Below are positions 7,572 through 15,965 of a stretch of 38,832 nt of DNA, one piece after another. The notes under the pieces are model-generated. The model was given only the letters and a program-made list of their open reading frames with translations. It was not told the origin of the DNA and did not search any database. The position numbers and the translations under genes were made by a program. Source of the DNA: Oscillospiraceae bacterium (GTDB taxonomy: Bacteria > Bacillota > Clostridia > Oscillospirales > Ruminococcaceae); the NCBI GenBank assembly GCA_009778115.1, contig WRKL01000009.1:1-38832 (forward strand), given 5' to 3'. Position 1 is the first letter of the stretch. Each line of letters begins with the position of its first letter.

Positions 7572-8420
7572 TCACACACCTCCACCGATGATTTCATCGA
7601 AGAACCGACCGTCGCGGCGGTACTTGCGGCATATTTCATCTGCCTGGCGAATTCCTTCTTGTCGATGTACTTCACTTTTCTGCCGGAGTTCGCTGCGTTC
7701 CGCTTCACCGATAATTTTTTCTTCTGCGATTTCAATTTGCCGACAAGCTTTGTCTGTAAGCGCTACATACTGCTTGCCAAGTTTTAAAACCGAAAGACTA
7801 TTCACTAACGCGATATCCGTAATTTCTCCTGAAAAAAACCGATCCAATACGATGAATATACGGTCGTTGGCAATATATCCTATAATCATATCGCAACCGT
7901 TCGCCATTTCAGCGTATTTTTTGTAGATAGCACTACCTTTTACCGATTCCATTTTACCACGGTAATAGGAAATCAAGAGTGCCCAATCAATACCGACTTC
8001 AATGTCTAAAATACGCAAATCAGTCAAATCCGCTTTTACGGTATAAAGTTTAGCATCAGGGAAATTACAAATCAACGTAAGCAGCTGAATTTGCTCAGTT
8101 CCCATATAAAATCCTTTACCAAAATCACAGAGTTCGCGGCTTATCGGCTGAATATTCCCTGTGATTCCTGCTTTTGAACCGTGATAAAGCAAAACGGTCT
8201 CTTTTCCCATACATATGGTATTACCTTCAAACTCGGCATAGTCGATACCACGACGTTTACAGTACACCCGAAGCCCATCTATAGCAATGGGTGCAGGCTC
8301 GCATCGCCCGGTCTCCCAGCGGTTGACCGTAGCAAAGCTGACATTCAACGCTGCGGCCAATGCTTTTTGGCTGTCGCCTGTCCGTTTGCGTATTTCTTTG
8401 ATAATTTCCGAGGTTTCCAT
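7572..8420 (-). CDS. XRE-type HTH fused to DUF3990 ADP-ribosyltransferase-like domain
   Basis: I take ATG 8418-8420 (METSEIIKEI), which has AGGAGG six bases upstream, giving 282 residues. Residues 1-60 are a Cro/CI-type helix-turn-helix (SQKALAAALNVSFATVNRWE). From about residue 72 a DUF3990-like region begins with LLYHGSK and DFGKGFYMGTE, resembling the NAD-binding core strands of ADP-ribosyltransferase-fold proteins, followed by a basic, helical C-terminus. DUF3990 proteins are regarded as ART-like and often lie in toxin-antitoxin-like pairs; activity here is inferred. The fused HTH suggests that the protein regulates its own promoter. It is transcribed first in the pair, with the 142-residue partner one base downstream. 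Confidence 0.75.
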   Translation of the reverse strand: METSEIIKEIRKRTGDSQKALAAALNVSFATVNRWETGRCEPAPIAIDGLRVYCKRRGIDYAEFEGNTICMGKETVLLYHGSKAGITGNIQPISRELCDFGKGFYMGTEQIQLLTLICNFPDAKLYTVKADLTDLRILDIEVGIDWALLISYYRGKMESVKGSAIYKKYAEMANGCDMIIGYIANDRIFIVLDRFFSGEITDIALVNSLSVLKLGKQYVALTDKACRQIEIAEEKIIGEAERSELRQKSEVHRQEGIRQADEICRKYRRDGRFFDEIIGGGV

Positions 8421-8519
8421 GCCCATCCTCCTGTATGACATATGCATTTTTAATATTATAACATATGCAGCATGGATTTGCAATTGTTTTCCGTATTTTT
8501 TCTAACCGTTAATTTTTCA

Positions 8520-8586
8520 CCTCACTTGCCATTGTAAATGCAACCGCCCTTCCGTGCCCAGGTTGCATTTACAATGGCAAGTGAGG
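8520..8586. repeat. perfect long inverted repeat, 26-bp arms
   Basis: Arms at 8520-8545 and 8561-8586 are exact reverse complements over 26 bp (CCTCACTTGCCATTGTAAAT at the left start), separated by a 15-base loop, GCCCTTCCGTGCCCA. T-rich and A-rich tracts flank both sides. It sits between divergent genes (starts at 8420 and 8690), so it is not an obvious terminator for either. It could act as a small palindromic element, an operator for the HTH protein, or a stable RNA hairpin in a 5' leader. Confidence 0.9.
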
Positions 8587-8689
8587 CATTTTTAAAATGG
8601 GGAAACTCAAATTAATTTTTTATTTGACATAGCAAGGGTTTTAGTGTAAAATATCAATAATTCTTACTAAGAAAGGAATACAATAAAAA

Positions 8690-9154
8690 ATGAAAAAAAC
8701 AATCTTAATACTCGTTTTATTGTTTGCTTTTCCGCTTGTGCTTGTGTCGTGCAGTTTTTCAAAGGGCGACCCTGCGGAAGATTTTAAATATTCGCTTAAT
8801 GGCGACACGATAACCATCTTTGGGTATACCGGCAATAAAACCGAAGTTGTGATACCCGAAAAAATTGAAGGGAAGCGTGTTACCCTGATAGGTGCGGAAG
8901 CCTTTATGGGTAACGATTTGATAACAAGTATAACTATACCCAAGGGTAACGATACTAAGGGCGAAGCGGCTTTTTTTATCGGCGACAAAGCTTTTTGGGG
9001 CTGCAATATGCTGAAAACCGTAAATTTCCCCAAAGGATTCGTTAAATTTTACGGTAAGGAAGTATTTTTCAGATGCTCGATGTTATCCGAAGAAACAAAA
9101 CAGCGGATTTTGGAAATGGACAGCGATCAAAAAATAGACTTCCTCGGGAATTAA
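8690..9154 (+). CDS. lipoprotein with BspA-like leucine-rich repeats
   Basis: The 154-residue secreted protein has a type II signal peptide: MKK, a hydrophobic stretch (4-19) and lipobox LVSC with lipidated Cys21. The mature part carries LRR_5/BspA-like repeats with the pattern IPEKIEGKRVTLIGAEAF, ITSITIPKG and GDKAFWGCNMLKTVNFPKGF, so it is a short surface-anchored repeat protein. A ribosome binding site AAGAAAGGAATA precedes the ATG. The last six residues (IDFLGN) and the TAA stop lie inside the MITE-like repeat copy at 9133, so the original C-terminus appears to have been replaced by that insertion. Confidence 0.75.
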   Translation: MKKTILILVLLFAFPLVLVSCSFSKGDPAEDFKYSLNGDTITIFGYTGNKTEVVIPEKIEGKRVTLIGAEAFMGNDLITSITIPKGNDTKGEAAFFIGDKAFWGCNMLKTVNFPKGFVKFYGKEVFFRCSMLSEETKQRILEMDSDQKIDFLGN

Positions 9155-9213
9155 AAACATGACGTATGAACACAGATCATAACGTTGCGAAGTGGTTTTC
9201 GAGGAAGTCTAAT
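9133..9213 (+). repeat. MITE-like inverted-repeat element, copy C (81 bp)
   Basis: The left end AATAGACTTCCTCG (9133-9146) and the right end CGAGGAAGTCTAAT (9200-9213) are inverted repeats. The left internal part (GGGAATTAAAAACATGACGTATGAAC) is the reverse complement of the right part of copy B. The right part (GCGAAGTGGTTTTCGAGGA) matches the right end of copy A. It overlaps the 3' end of the lipoprotein gene. Confidence 0.85.
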
Positions 9214-9247
9214 ATAAGAATCTGTTTAAATGCAGAGGGGGCAATAT

Positions 9248-9970
9248 ATGCCGGATTGGAAAGAGCGGACCGCGCTTTTGATCGGAGCCGAAACAGTGGA
9301 AAAGCTGGCAAAATCGAAAGTAGCGGTAGTAGGTCTTGGCGGTGTGGGCGGAATATGTGCGGAATCGTTATGCAGAGCCGGAATAGGCAGGTTGGTTTTG
9401 TGTGATTATGATGTCATTGATATAACCAATCTGAACCGTCAAATATTCGCGACACACGATTGGATCGGGAAACATAAAACCGAAGCGGCTGTATCGCGGA
9501 TCAGGTCTATTAATCCGGAGTGTTGCATCGAAGTGATAAACCAAGCATACGGTGAGCAGACGCGGGAGTCTTTTTTTTCCTTGAAACCTGATTATGTAGC
9601 GGATGCTATAGATATGGTAACAGCGAAGCTTGATCTTGTAAAAGAGTGTAAAAATCGGAATGTGCCCGTAATTTCGTGTATGGGCGCCGGAAACAGGCTT
9701 GATCCGTCAAGTTTTCAGGTATGTGATATATATCAAACCGCGAATTGTGCGCTCGCAAGAGTCATGCGCCGTGAATTGAAAAAGCTCGGTGTTATGGAAT
9801 TAGATGTGGTTTGTTCCGGTGAACCGGCTAAAAAAAACAATTTAGAAACACCTGATAATACCGGCGGTAAAAGCCGACGACGTCCCCCGGCAAGCATTTC
9901 TGTTTGCCCGAATGCCGCCGGACTTGTGCTGGCAGGCTCAATAATAACCAACATTATATGTAAAGGATGA
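9248..9970 (+). CDS. tcdA: tRNA threonylcarbamoyladenosine dehydratase (HesA/ThiF/MoeB fold)
   Basis: I choose ATG 9248 (MPDWKERTALLIG), with GAGGGGG six bases upstream, giving 240 residues. The Rossmann ATP-binding motif VVGLGGVGG lies at about residues 27-35, followed by DYDVIDITNLNRQI, the adenylating-enzyme signature of the TcdA/CsdL/YgdL group. CMGAGNRLDPSSF and the RVMRRELKKLG region fit TcdA rather than ThiF or MoeB. The enzyme uses ATP to cyclise t6A37 of ANN-decoding tRNAs to the hydantoin form ct6A. Its stop lies nine bases before the aspS start, a tRNA-function pair. Confidence 0.88.
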   Translation: MPDWKERTALLIGAETVEKLAKSKVAVVGLGGVGGICAESLCRAGIGRLVLCDYDVIDITNLNRQIFATHDWIGKHKTEAAVSRIRSINPECCIEVINQAYGEQTRESFFSLKPDYVADAIDMVTAKLDLVKECKNRNVPVISCMGAGNRLDPSSFQVCDIYQTANCALARVMRRELKKLGVMELDVVCSGEPAKKNNLETPDNTGGKSRRRPPASISVCPNAAGLVLAGSIITNIICKG

Positions 9971-9978
9971 TAACAAAA

Positions 9979-11715
9979 ATGAACGAATACAGAACGCACA
10001 GCTGCGGAGAAATCAAAAAACAGCATATCGGACAAACCGTAAAACTGGCGGGATGGATAGATACGATCCGGGATCATGGAGGCGTTATTTTCATTGATCT
10101 GCGGGATCAATACGGTGTAACGCAAATAGTTTCCAACGACACGGAGCTTTTTAAGGGACTGCACAAGGAAAGTGTTGTTTCGGTCGAGGGTGTTGTGAAC
10201 CAACGAAGCGAAGATACGTTGAACGAAAAAATAGCGACCGGCGAAGTAGAGCTGAAAATACAAACCATAAATGTTTTGAGTGTTGCCGCTCCGCTGCCTT
10301 TTGATATAAGGGAATCGCACAAAACCCGCGAAGATGCCCGTCTTAAATATCGGTTTTTGGATTTACGCAATCCGGCGGTTTCGCAAAACATAATAACACG
10401 GAGCAGGATCACAAAGTATTTACGCGCAAAAATGGACGAATTGGGATTTTATGAGATTCAAACGCCGATCCTTACATCATCCTCACCCGAAGGAGCGAGA
10501 GATTATCTTGTCCCCAGCAGGAAGCACAAGGGGATGTTTTATGCACTGCCGCAAGCTCCGCAACAATTCAAACAACTTTTGATGGTTGCAGGGTTTGACA
10601 AATATTACCAGATAGCGCCGTGTTTCCGTGACGAGGATGCGCGTGCGGATCGTTCTCCGGGTGAATTTTATCAGCTGGATTTTGAAATGTCCTTTGCGAC
10701 ACAGGAGGATGTTTTTGCGGTCGCCGAAAAGGTGTTGTATGATTTGTTCACGGAGTTTTCCGGCAAGAAAGTCAGTCCGGCTCCTTTCCGCCGCATAACT
10801 TTCGCAGATTGTATGTTAAACTACGGCACGGATAAACCCGATCTGCGCAACCCATTGATTATATGTGATTTGTCTGACTTCTTCGCTAATGTAGATTTTA
10901 AACCGTTCAAGGACAAACCTGTGAGGGGAATCGTTGCGCCGTCCTGTGCGGATAAATCTAAATCTTTTTATGAAAAAATGCTGGCATATGCAACGGATAT
11001 CGGAATGAAAGGACTGGGTTATATTTCGGTAAAATCCGGAATGGAGCTGAAAGGTCCTATCGTAAAATTTTTATCCGAAACACAGCAGAACGAGCTTATC
11101 GAAAAATTGGCGATTAAAGAAAATGATGTTTTATTCTTTATATCTGACGAACCTAAGCTGGTGGATTCATTCGCAGGGCAGATACGCAGCGAACTCGGTA
11201 AACGTCTGGACATTGTGGATACGTCAAAGTTTGAGTTTTGTTTTATCACGGATTATCCTATGTACGAGCGCGATGAAGAAACCGGAAAAATTGAATTTAC
11301 GCATAACCCGTTCTCTATGCCGCAGGGTGAAAAAGAAGCGCTGGAAACCAAAGATCCTTTGAATATAAAAGCGTATCAGTATGACATCGTGTGTAACGGG
11401 ATAGAGTTATCTTCCGGAGCAGTGCGTAATCACCGTCCGGATGTTATGCTAAAAGCTTTCGAAATTGCGGGCTACACTCAGCAGGATCTGGAAAACAAGT
11501 TTTCGGCATTGTTTAACGCTTTCCACTACGGTTCTCCGCCGCACGCCGGAATGGCACCGGGATTGGACAGAATGGTTATGCTCTTGACCGAACAGGAAAA
11601 TATCCGTGAAACCATAGCGTTTCCGATGAACAGCACAGCACAGGACTTGTTGCTGGGCGCACCTTGTACGGTCAGCGAAAAACAACTGCGCGAAGCACAC
11701 ATAAAAATCAGATAG
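9979..11715 (+). CDS. aspS: aspartyl-tRNA synthetase
   Basis: This class IIb aminoacyl-tRNA synthetase is 578 residues from ATG 9979 (MNEYRTHSCGEIKKQHIGQT); an ATG at 9967 that overlaps the tcdA stop is a possible alternative. It has an N-terminal OB-fold anticodon-binding domain (GWIDTIRDHGGVIFIDLRD), class II motif 2 (FRDEDARADRSPGEFYQLDFEM), a bacterial GAD insertion in the middle, and motif 3 near the C-terminus (GLDRMVMLL). Length and domain order are those of bacterial AspRS. It charges tRNA-Asp. No T-box leader is possible here because the upstream gene abuts it. Confidence 0.97.
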   Translation: MNEYRTHSCGEIKKQHIGQTVKLAGWIDTIRDHGGVIFIDLRDQYGVTQIVSNDTELFKGLHKESVVSVEGVVNQRSEDTLNEKIATGEVELKIQTINVLSVAAPLPFDIRESHKTREDARLKYRFLDLRNPAVSQNIITRSRITKYLRAKMDELGFYEIQTPILTSSSPEGARDYLVPSRKHKGMFYALPQAPQQFKQLLMVAGFDKYYQIAPCFRDEDARADRSPGEFYQLDFEMSFATQEDVFAVAEKVLYDLFTEFSGKKVSPAPFRRITFADCMLNYGTDKPDLRNPLIICDLSDFFANVDFKPFKDKPVRGIVAPSCADKSKSFYEKMLAYATDIGMKGLGYISVKSGMELKGPIVKFLSETQQNELIEKLAIKENDVLFFISDEPKLVDSFAGQIRSELGKRLDIVDTSKFEFCFITDYPMYERDEETGKIEFTHNPFSMPQGEKEALETKDPLNIKAYQYDIVCNGIELSSGAVRNHRPDVMLKAFEIAGYTQQDLENKFSALFNAFHYGSPPHAGMAPGLDRMVMLLTEQENIRETIAFPMNSTAQDLLLGAPCTVSEKQLREAHIKIR

Positions 11716-11777
11716 CGGTTTTGCGGTTGGCTTTTTTCAACACTCATTATAGCTAAAAAAGAAAGGATTCATTTATT

Positions 11778-12359
11778 ATGAACATGAAACAAACAACAAT
11801 CAGAAACATCGCTCTTACAGGACTTTTTATCGCATTAGGGATAGCTCTGCCCATGACGATAGCGCATATTCCGCAATCCGGGCAGATATTTTTGCCTATG
11901 CATATTCCGGTTCTGTTGTGCGGTCTTATTTGCGGCTGGCAGTACGGTATGTTTTGCGGTCCGGCAACCGTGGGTCTGTCTATGTTATTTACCAATATGC
12001 CGCCGGTGTATTTTGCGATCCCGATGTTTTTTGAATTGGCGGTATACGGCTTAATAGCCGGGCTTGTCATAAAAATCATCAACGGCATACATAAAGAACC
12101 TAAAGGTGTAATACAAAAGCTTGACTGTGTTTTAGCGTTGGTTGCCGCAATGCTGTGCGGACGTATTGTTTTGGGTGCTGCGATTGTGGTTGTAGACATG
12201 ATCGGGGTAGCGCATCCGTTCGGCGGCGTGCCTTACACTTTTGCGGCATTTATAACCGGGACATTTGTTACGGCGCTTCCGGGCTTGGCTATCCAGCTTG
12301 TGCTGATACCTACGATAATGCTTGCGTTGCAAAAAGCCGGGTTATTATCTAAAAAATAA
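11778..12359 (+). CDS. ECF transporter S component (substrate unknown)
   Basis: The 193-residue integral membrane protein has about six hydrophobic segments and starts at ATG 11778 after AAGAAAGGA. The N-terminal TTIRNIALTGLFIALGIALP and the HIPVLLCGLICGWQYG segment are typical of substrate-binding S components of energy-coupling-factor vitamin transporters. These associate with a shared EcfA-EcfA'-EcfT module that is not encoded in this window. No riboswitch can be seen in the 62-base gap after aspS that would betray the ligand, so the substrate is left open. Confidence 0.8.
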   Translation: MNMKQTTIRNIALTGLFIALGIALPMTIAHIPQSGQIFLPMHIPVLLCGLICGWQYGMFCGPATVGLSMLFTNMPPVYFAIPMFFELAVYGLIAGLVIKIINGIHKEPKGVIQKLDCVLALVAAMLCGRIVLGAAIVVVDMIGVAHPFGGVPYTFAAFITGTFVTALPGLAIQLVLIPTIMLALQKAGLLSKK

Positions 12360-12396
12360 AAAAACATCCTGAACTTAACCGTTAAAAAGGGGAAAT

Positions 12397-13110
12397 ATGG
12401 AGAAAAAATTTTTAACACTCACCGAACCGCATTTGCATACAGATATAAGCTTGTGCGGAGTGGTTGCGGCGCAGGAAATACCGGCATTGTATAAAGCCGC
12501 CGGATTTGGAAATCTCATAGTGACAGACCACTGGAATGAACATACGCTGGCGCAGTTCCCCGGAAGCCGTGCCGAAAAAAACCAGTCTTGGCTGGACGGC
12601 TACAGAGCGGTGCAGGAAAATGCGGCGCGGCTGGGAATAACGGTATTTCTCGGAATGGAATTGAGCCTTTTGGGTGGGCATGAGGATTATCTCGTTTATG
12701 GTGTGACCGGGGAATTTTTGCGGGAATATCCGGATCTTTACCGTTATTCGATGGATGAAGTATTTCAAGAAATTTGTGATTCGAATCTTTTGCTGTATCA
12801 GGCGCATCCTTTCCGTTCGTATACAAATATCCGCCCTGCCGAACGTATTGCTGAATATAAGCGCGGTATAAATGTTAAACTTATGCACGGTGTTGAGGTG
12901 TACAACCTGAACCCCCGCCACAAAAATGATAATGCAAGTGCGCTTGCCTTGGCCGAAGAATACGGTCTTTTGCAAATAGCGGGAAGCGATTTTCATCAAT
13001 ACGAGGACACGGGCAGGGGAGGAATTTATCTGCCGTGCGAAATACAAACTAACGGACAACTGGTAGAACATTTAAAAAAAGGCGCTGTAGAAATGTATTT
13101 GGGAAAATAG
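12397..13110 (+). CDS. PHP-domain phosphoesterase
   Basis: This 237-residue PHP (polymerase and histidinol phosphatase) fold protein carries the metal-binding motifs in order: EPHLHTD (10-16), VTDHWNEH, GMELS, QAHPFR and GSDFHQYED. These supply the His/Asp/Glu ligands of the trinuclear site. The substrate cannot be assigned; it is a stand-alone PHP protein, shorter than DNA polymerase X or DnaE. It follows the ECF gene by 37 bases with a GGGGAAAT ribosome-binding region and may be cotranscribed with it. Confidence 0.85.
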   Translation: MEKKFLTLTEPHLHTDISLCGVVAAQEIPALYKAAGFGNLIVTDHWNEHTLAQFPGSRAEKNQSWLDGYRAVQENAARLGITVFLGMELSLLGGHEDYLVYGVTGEFLREYPDLYRYSMDEVFQEICDSNLLLYQAHPFRSYTNIRPAERIAEYKRGINVKLMHGVEVYNLNPRHKNDNASALALAEEYGLLQIAGSDFHQYEDTGRGGIYLPCEIQTNGQLVEHLKKGAVEMYLGK

Positions 13111-13265
13111 ATCATGATATTTTGAAACCGGCATAATGTTTAAGTGTCCGGATAGCGGCGAATAACCGCACAAATATGATATTTTTTGCTTTGCAAGAGG
13201 AAGTTGCTGATATCCGAAACGAAAAGCGGATAAAAAATTCCGGGGTTCAAATTCTGGGAGGGGTT

Positions 13266-14108
13266 ATGGTTATGCGTTCCATTCTTACTTCATCGGAAAA
13301 TCTTGAAAATTTTATGCAAATCGGGGAAACCCGGGTAAGAATGAGTGCGCTAAGAATTCTTATTCTGGGTCTTATGGGCGGAATGTTCATAGCCTTTGCC
13401 GGCGTAGCATCTTCCGCAGCAGTGCATACCCTGGGATCGGCCGGATTAGCGCGGGCACTCGCCGGAGCTATTTTCCCCGGCGGACTTTTGATGATAACAT
13501 TTGCCGGAGCGGAACTTTTTACCGGGAATATGCTGCTTTCCATTCCCTGTTTGGGAAGACGCGTAAAATTTAGGAGTGCGGTAAAAAATATTTCCATAGC
13601 GTATGCCGGAAACCTTGCCGGCAGCGTTCTGATTGCGGCTCTTTGCTGGGGCGGCGGGTATTTTATGACAACGGGCGGCCTTATGGGGGGTTACGCCATA
13701 AGCGTAGCGGCACAGAAGTCAGCTATCGGGTTTTGGCAGGGTCTGAGTTCGGGTATACTCGCTAATGCGTTGGTATGCATAGCCGTATGGTCAGCCGGAG
13801 CAGTTAAAAGTGCCGCCGGAAAAGTGTTTTGCGTATATTTCCCTATCGCCATGTTCGTTATCAGCGGATTCGAGCATAGTATAGCCAATATGTATTTCAT
13901 ACCTGCCGGAATGTTTGCAAAACTTTCCCCGGTTTGCGTGGATCAGGCAAGGACACTCGGTGTTACCGATGCAATGCTGGATAATTTGAATTTTTCCGGC
14001 TTTTGGCAAAATCTCATTCCCGTCACAATAGGGAATATGCTCGGCGGAATCTTATTGGTGGGCTTAACATATTGGCTGGCGCTAAGGAATAAGGATAAAA
14101 AAGCATGA
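13266..14108 (+). CDS. formate/nitrite (FNT) family transporter
   Basis: I choose ATG 13266 (MVMRSILTSSENLE), just after GGGAGGGG; ATG 13272 fits the spacing equally well, and the in-frame ATG at 13176 has no ribosome binding site. The 280-residue protein has six hydrophobic segments and both FNT signatures: FAGAELFTGNML in the first half and SGFEHSIANMYFIPAGMF in the second. FNT pentamers move formate, nitrite or hydrosulfide; a formate role would suit a fermentative anaerobe, but the substrate is not fixed by sequence. The stop overlaps the rsmI start. Confidence 0.9.
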   Translation: MVMRSILTSSENLENFMQIGETRVRMSALRILILGLMGGMFIAFAGVASSAAVHTLGSAGLARALAGAIFPGGLLMITFAGAELFTGNMLLSIPCLGRRVKFRSAVKNISIAYAGNLAGSVLIAALCWGGGYFMTTGGLMGGYAISVAAQKSAIGFWQGLSSGILANALVCIAVWSAGAVKSAAGKVFCVYFPIAMFVISGFEHSIANMYFIPAGMFAKLSPVCVDQARTLGVTDAMLDNLNFSGFWQNLIPVTIGNMLGGILLVGLTYWLALRNKDKKA

Positions 14109-14953
14109 TGTCAGACAGAACGCTACATAACGGAACGTTATATGTGGTGGGAACCCCGGTGGGGAACCTTGGGGATATAACTTTGCGTGCGCTGGAAACA
14201 TTGAAATCGGTGGATTTTATTGCGGCGGAGGATACCCGTGTAACATTGAAGCTTTTAAATCGCTATGAAATAAAAAAGCCCCTGGTAAGTTGTTATGAGC
14301 ATTCCGGCGCGGATAGGATTGAAAAAATTGCAGAAAGGATTCACGGCGGCGAAAGTTGTGCTGTGGTTTCGGATGCGGGAACTCCCTGTATATCCGATCC
14401 GGGAACCGAACTTGTCAACGCCTGTATAAAATTGGGTGTCAATATCCGGGTCGTGCCGGGTCCCAGTGCGTTAATAACGGCTTTGAGTGTAAGCGGAATA
14501 ACCGCACCGCGCTTTAGTTTTGAAGGTTTTTTGAGTAGAAACAAGACATCGCGCCGCTTATGTTTGCAAAATCTAAAAGACAGCGAATATACAATGGTAT
14601 TTTATGAAGCTCCGCATAAGTTGTTGCACACACTGGCGGATATGCTGAAACATTGGGGTGACCGAAAGATAGTCATAGCAAAAGAGTTAACCAAAATCCA
14701 CGAAAACATTTTGCGAACATCGTTGTCTGCCGCGATAGAACATTATACTAAAATTCCGCCCAGAGGGGAATATGTATTGATAATTGAGAGCATACAAAAA
14801 CCCTCGGAACCTAAAATTTCGCTGCCCGAAGCCGCTGCCGCCGCTCTCGGATACATCAAAGACGGAATGCCGCCGTCCGAAGCCGCAAAAAAAGCCGCTA
14901 AGCAAAGCGGCATATCTAAAAGCAAAATATACAAAGAAATTATACAAAGCTAA
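14105..14953 (+). CDS. rsmI: 16S rRNA (cytidine1402-2'-O)-methyltransferase
   Basis: The 282-residue tetrapyrrole-methylase-fold enzyme shows GTLYVVGTPVGNLGDIT at the N-terminus, AAEDTR, SDAGTPCISDPG (SAM pocket) and VPGPSALITALSVSG, all diagnostic of RsmI. It methylates the ribose of C1402 in the 16S rRNA decoding site. The start overlaps the transporter stop (ATGATG), so translation is coupled. Its 3' end overlaps the convergent rsmA by 14 bases. Confidence 0.95.
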   Translation: MMSDRTLHNGTLYVVGTPVGNLGDITLRALETLKSVDFIAAEDTRVTLKLLNRYEIKKPLVSCYEHSGADRIEKIAERIHGGESCAVVSDAGTPCISDPGTELVNACIKLGVNIRVVPGPSALITALSVSGITAPRFSFEGFLSRNKTSRRLCLQNLKDSEYTMVFYEAPHKLLHTLADMLKHWGDRKIVIAKELTKIHENILRTSLSAAIEHYTKIPPRGEYVLIIESIQKPSEPKISLPEAAAAALGYIKDGMPPSEAAKKAAKQSGISKSKIYKEIIQS

Positions 14954-15824
14954 GAATTCGTTCGGATAACAATATAAAGTCGTCCAGCGTTAATTGCTCG
15001 GCGCGGGATGTTGTTGGGATTTTACATTCTTGTATTGCGGCGATGATTTGATTTTTCGGAATATTTAAACCGGCGGACAATGCGTTTGACAGGGTTTTAC
15101 GTCTTTGTGAAAATCCGGCGCGGATACATCTGAATAAAAATTTTTCTTCTGTATCCTGCAACGGCAGGTTTTTTTTAATGTCCAGCTTTATGACTGCGCT
15201 CTCTACTTTAGGAGCAGGGTAAAAGCTTCCGGCAGCAACATTAAACAGAAGTTTCGGTATGCTGTAATAACGAATCATATAGCTTATTGCTCCGGATTCA
15301 CGCGTGCCGGGAGCGGCGGTTATACGCAGAGCCGCCTCTTTTTGTGTCATTACGGTCATTGAGGTTATATTCAGCCGTTGTTCTAAAAACATAGCAATAA
15401 CCGGGGTTGTAATATAATAAGGCAGGTTAGCGCACACCGCCGCCGGACCGCCGTTGAATTCCGAATCTATTATACCTTTTATATCAAGTTTTAATATGTC
15501 GCCCTCGATAAGTTTTACGTTATCAAAATCTGCCAGCGTTTCCCGTAGAACCGGAATAAGACGGCGGTCAAGCTCAATAGCGGCGACTTTATCGGCGTTT
15601 TTAGCAAGCTCACGGGTGAGTACGCCTATACCCGCGCCTATTTCAATCACGCCGGCGATTTGCGGCTGCGGCTTTGAATCCGCTTTTGAATTTAATCCTG
15701 CGGCGGCAATCCTCGGACATACCGAAGGATTTATAAGGAAATTCTGCCCCAGCGATTTCACGAAATTGAAATTATGGCTGCGCATAATATTTTTAATATT
15801 GGAAAGGTTTGTAAGTTTTTCCAC
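14940..15824 (-). CDS. rsmA: 16S rRNA (adenine1518/1519-N6)-dimethyltransferase
   Basis: The 294-residue KsgA/RsmA enzyme has FVKSLGQNFLINPSV at the N-terminus, SAM motif VIEIGAGIGVLTREL, and the catalytic NLPYYITTPVI motif. It dimethylates two adjacent adenines in helix 45 of 16S rRNA. The start is GTG 15822-15824, with GGAG seven bases upstream. That GGAG is the last unit of a five-unit 9-bp tandem repeat, which may affect initiation. It is convergent with rsmI. Confidence 0.95.
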   Translation of the reverse strand: MEKLTNLSNIKNIMRSHNFNFVKSLGQNFLINPSVCPRIAAAGLNSKADSKPQPQIAGVIEIGAGIGVLTRELAKNADKVAAIELDRRLIPVLRETLADFDNVKLIEGDILKLDIKGIIDSEFNGGPAAVCANLPYYITTPVIAMFLEQRLNITSMTVMTQKEAALRITAAPGTRESGAISYMIRYYSIPKLLFNVAAGSFYPAPKVESAVIKLDIKKNLPLQDTEEKFLFRCIRAGFSQRRKTLSNALSAGLNIPKNQIIAAIQECKIPTTSRAEQLTLDDFILLSERILSFV

Positions 15825-15827
15825 AAG

Positions 15828-15872
15828 TAACTCCTGTAACTCTTGTAACTCTTATAACTCTTATAGCTCCTA
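15828..15872 (-). repeat. 9-bp tandem repeat in the rsmA leader, Shine-Dalgarno-like array
   Basis: Five head-to-tail 9-base units occur on the plus strand: TAACTCCTG, TAACTCTTG, TAACTCTTA, TAACTCTTA, TAGCTCCTA. Read in the direction of rsmA transcription they give repeated (A/G)GAG-type motifs (ATAGGAGCT, ATAAGAGTT, ACAAGAGTT, CAGGAGTTA), the last being the apparent rsmA ribosome binding site. Confidence 0.85.
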
Positions 15873-15965
15873 TAAAACCCGGATTGAAAATTTTTGTTGT
15901 CATTTATAAATTTCTTTGATATAATTACAAAAGGTAAAAAAATGTTGAAAGGGAATGATTTGTAT

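Noticed and set aside
9733..10320. 195-residue minus-strand frame over tcdA/aspS
   Set aside because: Antisense to two clear genes, with no motif or ribosome binding site.
11716..11777. Riboswitch or T-box before the ECF S component
   Set aside because: The gap is only 62 bases and shows no suitable structure.
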